Part shown: piece after piece, positions 9,230 through 17,260 of the stretch
How the letters are laid out: each line of letters starts with the position of its first letter
How positions within the stretch are numbered: the first letter of the stretch is position 1
Assembly (NCBI GenBank): GCA_002751075.1
Contig: NAOQ01000237.1
Location: 49,545 to 67,524 of the forward strand
Source of the DNA: Ichthyophonus hoferi
Lineage: Eukaryota; Opisthokonta; Ichthyosporea; Ichthyophonida; Ichthyophonidae
Direction: 5' to 3'
DNA length: 17,980 bases
The notes under the pieces: generated by a model
What the model was told of the DNA's origin: nothing
The model's database searches: none
Seen by the model: the letters and a program-made list of their open reading frames with translations, nothing else
Translations under genes and position numbers: made by a program

Positions 9230-9540
9230 ATTATAGGAGTTGCTAGGTCTGGAACCGACCTCTAATGATTAAGTACTTCCATACACGTCAAACCAATCAG
9301 AGCTTTGCCTATTGGTGTTTCACCATTATCATGTATACATTAAGTTCCCAAAGCAATAATAAAAGGACTATTTGCTATTAGAGTATTCAGTCGTCAAATT
9401 TGAACAGTCTTTTTATTCTAAAGTAATAAAAAAATTATTATTGGGATTCTTTACTAGAAGACTAACTAGTCAAATCTGGTACAGTCAAATTATTAGAGCA
9501 TACTCGTATAGTGGTCATCTACAATCCAGGTATACTGTGT
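9230..9540 (+). repeat. Dispersed repeat family B, copy 2
   Basis: Partner of 8050-8440. It has a cleaner CCAATCAG box (9292-9299) and AATAATAAAAGG (9354-9365). The 87-nt segment at about 9445-9531 keeps the spacing of copy 1 but is no longer fully open (it reads VKSGTVKLLEHTRIVVIY over part of it). Substitutions between the copies fall at all codon positions, so there is no sign that both are under protein-level selection. Confidence 0.6.
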
Positions 9541-9837
9541 CAAAAAAAGAATTTAGTATAACAGATACTATTTCTATTTCCAACAGATCCTCGGTTTTAC
9601 TTCGATATTATATATATAAAGGTATTTTATTATTATATTTTATAAATGATTTGATGAACCTTCATTACAAATTAATACTAACATACCACATACTATCCTG
9701 AATGTATTATGAAATATGACTTGCACCTTGTACAACTCCTAACACAAAAGCGCTTGGTGAAATGTGAAAGGCTTTGTATAACAATAAAACATGCATATAA
9801 ATTAAATAAATTATTGTAATCAAGGTGTTCAAAAATC
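9541..9837. other. AT-rich spacer, nothing recognised
   Basis: The open frame through it has no protein-like features and continues from the repeat copy upstream. Confidence 0.4.
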
Positions 9838-9907
9838 AAAGGCATTGGAACCAAAGTGTTCAAGTCGTTCAATGCCTTTCTTTGTTTTTTGTTTTTTGTT
9901 TTTTGTT
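9838..9907 (+). repeat. Hairpin plus heptamer T-rich repeat
   Basis: AAAGGCATTG (9838-9847) pairs perfectly with CAATGCCTTT (9870-9879) across a 22-nt loop. A GTTTTTT heptamer then repeats about three times up to 9907. The word AAGTGTTCAAG/AAGGTGTTCAA also occurs twice around the left arm. Confidence 0.7.
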
Positions 9908-9995
9908 ATAGTTTATTCCTTTATATTACAAGATCGTTAACTCCAAATATACAGCGCAAAATGATTTGAAAATGCATAGTTTGCAAGCACTTTGT

Positions 9996-10047
9996 AGATA
10001 TATATATATATATATATCTTTCTATCTATATCTCTCTATATATGTTT
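9996..10047. repeat. (TA)n palindrome and TCTATA-rich run
   Basis: AGA(TA)nTCT at 9996-10019 is self-complementary, followed by TCTATCTATATCTCTCTATATATG. Simple sequence. Confidence 0.8.
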
Positions 10048-10328
10048 CTATACCTTTCTATGCTTTAAAAGCTCATGGTAAACCTCAATCTCATCGGTGT
10101 CTTTAATCTAATTATACCAAAATAAAACTTGATGAGTTACAACTATCTCTTTCCAAATATTGGAGATGTAGTGTAATGTATTACGCAGGGAGTAGGTATA
10201 AACTTAAGAACAATTCTCAATCTCCAGCACACTTTCAGTTCTTCCACTAACCGTTTAACAATTCAGGAGCTCAATTGAATCTCAAATCAACATTCCAAAA
10301 ACTGCAGCATAAACCAACTCTTATAGTA

Positions 10329-11002
10329 ATGACCATATAGGTTATTTCAACTGTCGTTCTTCCCATCATCGCATTGGCGGGCTCAACGGTTCAAGTATAC
10401 ATGACTGAGGAAATGAGGAGAACCATTTTGGATTAACACAATGAGGCGCGAAGGTCGCTTCCTGCAGCAGATATGTTAGAATTGGAGTATGATCCAAAAT
10501 TAGAAGCAGTGACAAGTAGATATATTGAAAGTACAGGTGGTTTTCTGGACACAGCCCGAATGCAGTTCAAAAACATAAAAGATACGGTGGTAAGGAAAAA
10601 GATGATGTTGGTGAAAACTGGTGGAGTGACTCCTCAAAGGACGTGGTATGGGCTTGGCATAATCCAAATGGGTGCTCTGAACATGAAATGTGGATTGCTA
10701 AAACAGATGGCCCTAATCCAAGGGCCGCCAAAAACAGCACAGAACTTAACCGGGCTCTGAGAAAATGTAGGGGATTATGTAATTGGCTTCACTACTCACA
10801 GATCATGTGAGCCAAAACACACAAGGTAGACTGTTGATACACAAAAAAGTTTGGCACATTGTGCAACTATAGCCCACAAGGAAACATATACGGTTACTAC
10901 AGTGGTAAGATAGATAATTATATTACCTACGGGGAACGTTGTATTCAGTGCCCCAATTCTGATCTAGATTGCATAGACGGGCTTTGCACTAACTATAATT
11001 GA
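10329..11002 (+). pseudogene. Broken CAP-superfamily (CRISP/PR-1-like) secreted-protein gene
   Basis: CAP-domain proteins are secreted cysteine-rich proteins of varied roles, including sterol or lipid binding and defence. The start at 10329 opens a hydrophobic signal-peptide-like segment (VVLPIIALAGS) followed by the CAP opening (HNEARRSLPAADMLELEYDP, about 10437-10496). In a second frame come GENWW and SEHEMW, then HYSQIM and KTHKVDC (the CAP1 signature region, typically HYTQVVWAxTxKVGC, about 10785-10830) and CNYSPQGNIYG (the CAP2 signature, about 10863-10895). The end (CIQCPNSDLDC then DGLC, about 10950-10990) has the CxxCP...C...LC spacing of the cysteine-rich tail of CRISP-like proteins. 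Several in-frame stops and at least one change of frame, about four or more breaks in all, show it is not translatable as one protein. It appears to be a single exon, so it could be a processed copy or a decayed intron-poor gene; no poly-A tail marks retroposition. Confidence 0.85.
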
Positions 11003-11348
11003 TAAATGTATAGTTGTTGCTCTTGCTGGGCTAGCAGTAGTAATGGCTACTTGGTCAGATCTGTCCTCAAGATTCTGTTGAAATGGTAGATGTCCTATAA
11101 AAGGTGTGTACGCAGACTCTCTGGGAAACCAGCAGCGGTAAATACGCCTATGTTTTAATTCAAAAAAGAATCAACACTTTTATACGCTTAAGTGCTAATG
11201 TATTTGTTGAACAATGGGACCAATAAGTACGAGGTGCTATATTGTAATACAAATAACAACTATTATCACAATCTAGGAAAGAAATATTCGTATTGGATTA
11301 TCAGGATAAAAGGACACAAGTATAAATGTAAACAAAGGAACTAATAAA
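11003..11348. other. 3' flank of the CAP relic, nothing further recognised
   Basis: Ordinary AT-rich sequence with no motif supported. The minus-strand open frame at 11273-11473 runs through the GC cluster and has no protein-like features. Confidence 0.4.
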
Positions 11349-11385
11349 GGCCTCCGGCCGTTTCGCCCCGGGCCGTTCGGCCCAA
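11349..11385. repeat. GC cluster with two adjacent hairpins
   Basis: A sharply bounded ~37 bp GC-rich island (about 80% G+C) in AT-rich DNA. The first hairpin is GGCC-TCC-GGCC (about 11349-11359). The second is GGGCCG-TT-CGGCCC (11370-11383), a perfect inverted repeat. A GTTTCGCCCC spacer separates them. This layout recalls the mobile GC clusters of yeast mitochondrial DNA and the double-hairpin elements described in mitochondrial DNA of some zoosporic fungi. Whether it is such an element, a nuclear insertion of organelle DNA, or local chance is open. Confidence 0.6.
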
Positions 11386-11835
11386 GCAATTTACATACAT
11401 ACAGTTCACTGGAAAAATCACAAATTTCTCGTAAAACACGTAAAATTTTGCGCAATATATATGACAATTGCATCTTTTTATAGAGTAGCTATGATTATAG
11501 AGTAGTTATATTTATTTATTGTTTTACCAATAACATATCCATATGTACACTATATATATAAATAGATATATATGCATTTGTAATACGCTTATAATATATT
11601 GGAAATAAAACTAATATTTGTTGCATTGAATTCTATCTAGTTGTTATCATCAAGCTATTTACAAGCTAAGGCTTTAGGTAGCTGCCCGTGAATATCATAC
11701 TAATATAAAGATATAGAAGCCTTTAATTTCTTATTTGGCAATGTATTATGAATGTAGTAACTGTGATCTAATTGCGTCCATGTGTATATAGTTATGGTAT
11801 TTTTACTATCAGAAAAAGCAACATCAGACTAGTTC
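11386..11835. other. AT-rich spacer, nothing recognised
   Basis: It contains a near-tandem TAGAGTAGCTATGAT/TAGAGTAGTTAT pair at about 11482-11510 and TATA-rich DNA at about 11550-11575. No gene supported. Confidence 0.4.
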
Positions 11836-11995
11836 TCAACGTCCATTGACTTATTTAGTAATTAAAACGTCTTAGTCTATCTGTATTCCGTGTATGCAAA
11901 GGGACACGTTTTAACACGTTTTAATTCATTGTTTTCTCCATTCTAAATAGATATAGGTCACAGGAAATAAATCTGTCTCCACTTATATCTAACAT
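11836..11995 (+). repeat. Dispersed repeat family C, copy 2
   Basis: Opposite-orientation partner of 3290-3450. Shared words are GTGTATGCAAAGGG (GTGTACGCAAAGGGG in copy 1), TTTTCTCC, ATATAGGTCACAGGAA and CTGTCTCCACTTAT at its right end. Upstream similarity fades near ACGTCCATTGACTTATTTA. Identity is moderate, so the family is old. Confidence 0.65.
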
Positions 11996-12271
11996 ATAGA
12001 ATTTGTGGTAGTGCTAGTGACTTGCCCACAGACTCGGGGTATATACTTAGTATTTTTAACTTCTCGGTACATGCTTTCTTCTAGGTGGTGGAGAGTATTT
12101 CAATCCGGCTTATTAGGAACTAGTTAGTTCTTGGCATAGTTCTTCCGCTGTCCTCTAATGGGCATTACTAGATTTACAATTATACATGATTGCAATCAGT
12201 GCGAAGACAATATACCAATTATTAATATATATATCCTATTGGAGTACATGGCATCTGCAGTAGCTATCGTT

Positions 12272-12479
12272 AGTAATATATTCAATAGTATCAAGTGTGA
12301 GATCTTTCTGAACAAATGTTAGCTACAGAATTGCATATCAATTTTCATTCGCTGAGAAAAACTTGGCGAAAACCAATCATATACATGTATACGCAGGTTG
12401 TAACCCAATCATATGGTTTGTACGCAATATCTGTTCAGAAAAAAAACTTTTCCGCTTTGACACTATTGAATATATTACT
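12272..12479. mobile_element. MITE-like element with ~50-bp terminal inverted repeats
   Basis: The left terminus AGTAATATATTCAATAGT (12272-12289) is perfectly matched in inverse at 12462-12479. Weaker pairing continues inward for about 50 bp, through TTTCTGAAC (12305-12313) against GTTCAGAAA (12433-12441). Total length is about 208 bp with no coding capacity. Inside are two direct copies of a CCAATCATAT...GTATACGCA-type 23-mer (12373-12395 and 12404-12426). No clear target duplication was found at the edges. Short length, long inverted termini and lack of genes fit a non-autonomous DNA transposon; the superfamily cannot be assigned. Confidence 0.7.
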
Positions 12480-12491
12480 GTAAAGCATGCA

Positions 12492-12764
12492 TGTAATATA
12501 TCAATTGTTTGAGTATGTGATGAAATTAGTTAAATATTGTACAGCCTTGGTATTATGATCAACAATCCCTACTGGATGCCTATTCGTTAACACCAACTCT
12601 AATAAAGTATATAAGCCGAGTCCAAACTGTTTTGGGCGTGCGTTTTTGTTCATAGCGTGGTATACAAATTTATATAAGTAGTTTAGTCGCATATCGACTC
12701 GGTCTAAGTGCAATGGGTTTTGAAGCATACTAGAAACAGATAATTAAGTAACTTATCTGTCACA
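12492..12764 (+). mobile_element. LTR, family A copy 4
   Basis: It starts TGTAATATATCAATTG and ends TTATCTGTCACA, with GTATATAAGCC as the central TATA box, in the same orientation as copy 1. It is full length (273 bp) with TG...CA ends. The flanking pentamers ATGCA and CTACA agree at only three positions, so a target duplication is not established. It begins 12 bp after the MITE-like element. Confidence 0.75.
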
Positions 12765-13775
12765 CTACAGCTATCATGCACCTCAATAGGATATGTTAAT
12801 GACCTAGTGTATTGTCTTTACACTGGTTGAAATCAATTATAAATATAAACTAAGTAACACCTGTAAAGGGGTGGCCTTATATCCTGCCCTAAGGCAGTGA
12901 AAGAGTTATGTCAAACGGCTAATTTTATTTAACTAGGAGAATGATTGGATACAGGAATTATAGATTAACTGTTAATCTAATTATATTAATACGTGATCAA
13001 ATCATATTTTATCAATTATGACCTTAACCAATGAATTAATCTCACCTGTATCATCTCAATTGCAAGAGGTTGAATTCAGACCTTCACATTCGTTCAATGA
13101 ATCATACGGTCATATGAGTGAATCTGTAGCTATATAAGGGTATTGTATAACTACTACTATTCGCTATTGCCACAAGAAAGTAGGTGCAAATAGCCGAATT
13201 GGGTACTATTCACGATAAAACCAATTGGATAACAATAAATCTAGCTAGTCAATGAAGTAGCTATGCCAATTTCATAAAACTGTATATGCGAATCAAATAA
13301 ACAAAACAACGTTTACACTTAATACCCAAAAAGCCATTCAAATTAGTTGCTAGATTAATTAGACGTTCACATGCACAAACTAATAGTAACCTTACTATTA
13401 ATACAAAATAATCGCCGCTTTCTTTAATATGCATTGTTTCGTTATTTTAATCTTAACACTATATTACCCTGCGACCAAGTCACTAGCTCCTTCCCACCGA
13501 TTGTAAGATACATAAAATTACAAATAAAAGTATATATTAATCTATTGCAATTACAATACACCTACATAAACAGGTAAATACAATACATGAAAAGAAATAT
13601 AAAAATATTTTAAATTAAAATATATACCAAAATATGAAATATTCTATCGGTATATTATATTACTAAGTAGATAGAAAATATTTTAAAATTTAACTTTATA
13701 ACTTTAAAATTTTCATTTTTTTAAAATTATAATTATATTCATAATTATAATAATTGTTGCCATTATAATAGTTAT
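12765..13775. other. Gene-free AT-rich stretch
   Basis: About 1 kb with stops throughout in all frames and no motif I can support. The only organised sequence is simple A/T DNA near 13600-13770. Confidence 0.45.
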
Positions 13776-13820
13776 TATTAGTGTTATTATTATTATTATT
13801 ATTATTATGCTGCTGCTGCG
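13776..13820. repeat. (ATT)n followed by (GCT)4
   Basis: About eleven ATT triplets run to 13808 and pass directly into GCTGCTGCTGC. It lies about 120 bp upstream of the start codon of the next gene, so it could sit in its promoter or 5' UTR. Confidence 0.8.
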
Positions 13821-13942
13821 TTTATTATTATAATGTCTATCTATTATAATATAGGCATTACAAGACAAATAAAGTAGATAAAGAGAAAGAGAGAAAGAAA
13901 AATAATAATAGTACACAGAAAATATACATTAACAACATTAAC

Positions 13943-16756
13943 ATGGCATCAACCAAGCAAACCTACTCTCCTTTCCCTACACCAGATCAAATAGGTAGGG
14001 TATATTTAGTGTATTGTATTGTTATAGTATAATAGTATAACAGTATAATAGTATAGTAGTATAACGTTATATATAAAAATGCACTATAGTTATAAGAATG
14101 ATATAGTAATGTCATACTATAATGTACTATAATAGTATATTAGGTAGTGTACTATCAGTATATTGTATTGTTATAGTATAGTAGAATGTATTATTATTTT
14201 TGTTTTAATAATAATATTATCATTATTAGAGGGTATTATATTATAGTATGATATGTTAGGGTAAATTATATTCTAATACATGGTAGTATTTTACTACTAT
14301 CTTTCTTATTACTATAGTGTATTTTTTTATATAGTATGTTATACTATTATACCATTGTACTATTATGCTATTGTACTATTATACTATAAATGCTATTATA
14401 CTATTATATTATTATACTATTATACTACTATACTATTATACTACTGTACTGCTATACTATTATACTATAATGTTACTATACTATTAGGCTGTTAAACTAT
14501 TATACTATTATACTGCTATCCTATTGTACAATTATATTGTTATACTACTATACTATTCTACTATTATAATACTCTACTATTATACTATTATACTATTATA
14601 TTATTATACTATTATACTGTTATATTATTACACTATTGTACTATTGTATTATTATACTATTATACTATTATACTACTATACTACTATCCTATGATAATAT
14701 TAAACTATTATACTACTTTACTATTGTACCATTATACTATTATACTATTATCCTATTATATTATTATGCTATTATGTCATCCTACTATCATGCATATATA
14801 TTCATCCACAATACTCTATTGGCTATCTATTAACCCGTTATGTTCCTTCCTATTTTTAGAACCCAATCATAATGATCTTATAGGGGTCTCTGACTGGGCA
14901 ATAGGACAATTAAATGGCCAATGGGAAATACGTAATCCAACTGATTGTGGGCCAACATTGGTGGTTTATTTATTTACCCTCCTCACATCCAAGTCAATCA
15001 AAGAAGGTTAGCATGTAAATAGAACCAATCGCTGTATAGATACAAGTATATATTTAGATGTATATTAGAATATCGCATAATATGATATGTTACATTGTAT
15101 TGTAGAATGTTATATGATATTACAATATAATATGCTATAATATGCTATAATATAGTATAATATGTTCTGTTATGGTATGCTATATTATATTGTAGTATGT
15201 TGCCTTATATTAAATTTCATTTTATTTCATTGTATTAAGTAAGTTATATATAGTGTGATCACTATTATTTGTCCCCTCTCTCATCTTACCCAATCAAATA
15301 AAATTTATTCGCAGTCATATTTTATAAATGCATTTCTATTGGGTTATCTCATGCTATAAACTGTTTATATTAAGTATTTTCATTTTCCTCAATATCTATC
15401 ATTGCATACTAATATATATAGTATTTCAATTGTAAGTATTTATTCCTATTGATATTCATAGTATAATTATTTTAATTATTCACTATAATCAGTGTTTTAA
15501 TTTTAACAAGTCATACTATTACACTTAATTGAATTTAATTTTTTTAATTTTTTTTTTAATATTTTAAATTTTAAACAGGTCCGCTATCCAGTGACACGAA
15601 AGAGATAGTTTATTATCTATCCCGTGTGTTGCACATCAGTCTAGAATATGTAATATTATTTCTGCTTATATTATAATTATTTTAATCACTCCCTATAATC
15701 AACGATTTATTTTTTAAAAAATTAATAGTGGTATATCTAATGATTTCAACTTTTAAGCAGGTCTGCTATCCAACTTAATGTAAGAGATAATTGATTGTAT
15801 ATCACGATTATTGCACATCGTATATGTAATGATCCATTTTAAAACAGTGATTCCTATTGGTATCTACCGTATAAGTATATTAATTACCTTTCATAATTGA
15901 TAATTTAAATTTAAATTTTGTATAATATCTTAATTTTTACACATTTATATAATTTTTAAAGTATTTTAAACCGGTCCACCATCCAATGAAATGTTGGGCA
16001 TCTTTGATATTTAGAGTACAATTATATTAAACAATCACTATAATCAGTAATTTAATTTTAATTTTAATTTTTTTAAACAGGTCCGTTATCCAGTAAGATG
16101 CAAGAGATAATTGATTATCTATCACAAGTATTGCAGATTAGTCTAGAACATATAGATCCAATGAATTTAGTCAACGGGGATCGGTCAACATTATTCGATA
16201 CCATTCAGCTATTGGGTGGATTAGCATGTAAGTGCAGATTAATACCCATCTGTATTTTGATTGGTTCTTATATATTTATATATTTTAATGTTATATGTAG
16301 TATATGCTTAGGATAATATATTGCTATATCTATCTATACACTGCATATAATTCATGTCTTATGTTATAATTAGTATATTAGCATATATATGGTTTGTAGT
16401 ATATGTATTTTATGTTCTATAATATAATATAATATAGTATAATACAATACAATACAATACAATAACATAATATAATATAATGCAATATAATATAATATAT
16501 CATATAGTATACAGTGTGCTTTTTTATGCTGTCGGTATATAGGTAGGCATATATGTTTATAATAAAATGACAACTAAAATAATAATTAAAGTATTAAATT
16601 TCTTGCTCCTGTCGTATAATAGTGAGCCTTTAATTCCACCTATTCCTAATTCGCCATCTATTTATAGCTGTCTGGACTTCATTGGAGAATGAAATGATGG
16701 CAGATAAAAATAGATTATTCAATGAAAAGTCACCAGAAGTGCCAGACCATACTAAG
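13943..16756 (+). CDS. CEP95-like calponin-homology-domain protein, N-terminal exons (partial)
   Basis: Four exons join in consistent phase: 13943-13994 (from the ATG), 14860-15006, 16081-16227 and 16668-16756. Introns 1-3 are all phase 1 with donors GTAGGG, GTTAGC and GTAAGT and acceptors TTTTTAG, TTTTAAACAG and TTTATAG. The two middle exons are each exactly 147 nt. Together they encode 145 residues with no stop. Residues ~28-120 read as a CH-like fold: SDW (28-30), PTDCGPTLVVYLF (44-56), EIIDYL (75-80), LQISLEHI (84-91) and NLVNGD (95-100). Order and spacing resemble my memory of the N-terminus of vertebrate CEP95/CCDC45 (DC..., YLQVSLSHI, NIVKGD), a centrosome/basal-body protein. Exon 4 ends in phase 0 at GTAAAA; if not spliced, a stop follows two codons later. 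I could not choose a downstream exon, so the gene is incomplete at its 3' end. The exon structure is strong; the family name is less sure. Confidence 0.65.
14020..14795. repeat. Octamer satellite in intron 1 (TATTATAC / GTATAATA)
   Basis: About 770 bp of low-complexity DNA. The right part (about 14340-14790) is a degenerate array of the octamer TATTATAC with TACTAC and TGTAC variants. The left part (about 14020-14190) uses the reverse-complement unit GTATAATA, so the two halves can pair into a very long hairpin. The Tyr/Leu/Ile-rich open frames over it are by-products of the repeat and not genes. It makes up most of the 865-bp intron. Confidence 0.85.
15050..15215. repeat. ATATG/TATAA-rich simple repeat in intron 2
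   Basis: Degenerate repeats such as AATATGCTAT and TATAATATG between exon 2 and the exon relics. No other content seen. Confidence 0.6.
15579..15650 (+). pseudogene. Exon-3 relic copy a in intron 2
   Basis: Preceded by the same TTTTAAACAG acceptor as the used exon (16081). By-eye count: 57 of 71 bases match exon 3. It stays open in the expected phase (GPLSSDTKEIVYYLSRVLHI), but the copy ends after SLEY and its possible donor (TATGTAATA) gives the wrong phase. Differences fall evenly over codon positions, so it looks like a dead duplicate rather than an alternative exon. Confidence 0.7.
15761..15840 (+). pseudogene. Exon-3 relic copy b in intron 2
   Basis: Acceptor TTTTAAGCAG, then GTCTGCTATCCA and AGAGATAATTGATT, which match exon 3 closely. 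The similarity runs on to GATCCATTTTAA, corresponding to GATCCAATGAATTTA of exon 3. An early in-phase stop (TAA, eight codons in) shows it cannot serve as a coding exon. Confidence 0.7.
15974..16016 (+). pseudogene. Exon-3 relic copy c in intron 2
   Basis: GTCCACCATCCAATGAAATG resembles the front of exon 3, but the acceptor dinucleotide has changed (ACCG in place of ACAG) and similarity is soon lost. It is the most decayed of the three clear copies and lies 107 bp before the used exon. Confidence 0.55.
16405..16500. repeat. AATAC/TAATA pentamer microsatellite in intron 3
   Basis: TATAATATAATATAGTATAATACAATACAATACAATACAATAA and similar pentamers. The minus-strand Tyr/Ile-rich open frame here is a by-product of the repeat. 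Confidence 0.8.
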
Positions 16757-17227
16757 GTAAAATAAATATATTGGTTTTTTTTTAATATTTAAATATTCAA
16801 AATTTTAAACAGTTAAAATAACATTTTTGAACCGTGTGAAATGGAAATACATGTGACATTTTATAGTAAGCATAAAAATATATTAACCTATGAAACTATA
16901 CAAAATAAACAAATAAGTTGATGTTTTTATTATTAAAATTTTCAATTTTGTTTTTTTAAAATGTCATATCTATAAATAATGTGCAGTGTAACTATACATT
17001 TATAATAAGGCGTAGGTGGATATTTATAAAAAGATATTAGGAGGTTATCAGAGGCCTTAATTAGAAACTAGTGAGATGATTGGTAAAGTATTTATTAATT
17101 GATTATCGTAAGATCATCTATCAGCGGTTATATTATAAGGGATAAAAATAAATAATAGAATATAGTATAATATTCTGTAATATATTCTTATTATTGTTAT
17201 ATTTTATTATATTTCATTATATATTAA
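16757..17227 (+). other. 3' part of the CEP95-like gene, unresolved
   Basis: Acceptor-like sites occur at TTTTAAACAG (about 16803-16812), GTGCAG (about 16986) and GGCGTAG (about 17017), but each leads within a few to about twenty codons to a stop in the required phase 0. Hence either the gene continues beyond the window across a long intron, or it ends in one of these short tails. A GATAAAAATAAATAATAG segment at about 17141-17158 holds a possible polyadenylation signal. Confidence 0.4.
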
Positions 17228-17260
17228 TTTTCATTTTCATTTTCATTTTCATTTTTGTTT
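17228..17260. repeat. (TTTTCA)n hexamer microsatellite
   Basis: About four perfect TTTTCA units ending in TTTTTG variants. Confidence 0.85.

Noticed and set aside
13713-13916. Minus-strand Ile/Tyr-rich open frame
   Set aside because: Produced by the ATT microsatellite and flanking A/T repeats.
14280-14833. Tyr/Leu/Ile-rich open frames as membrane proteins
   Set aside because: They translate an octamer satellite within an intron; the same words appear in several frames.
16986-17056. Terminal exon of the CEP95-like gene starting after GTGCAG or GGCGTAG
   Set aside because: Both give only 14-18 codons to a stop, with weak pyrimidine tracts; I could not prefer either, so no exon was called.
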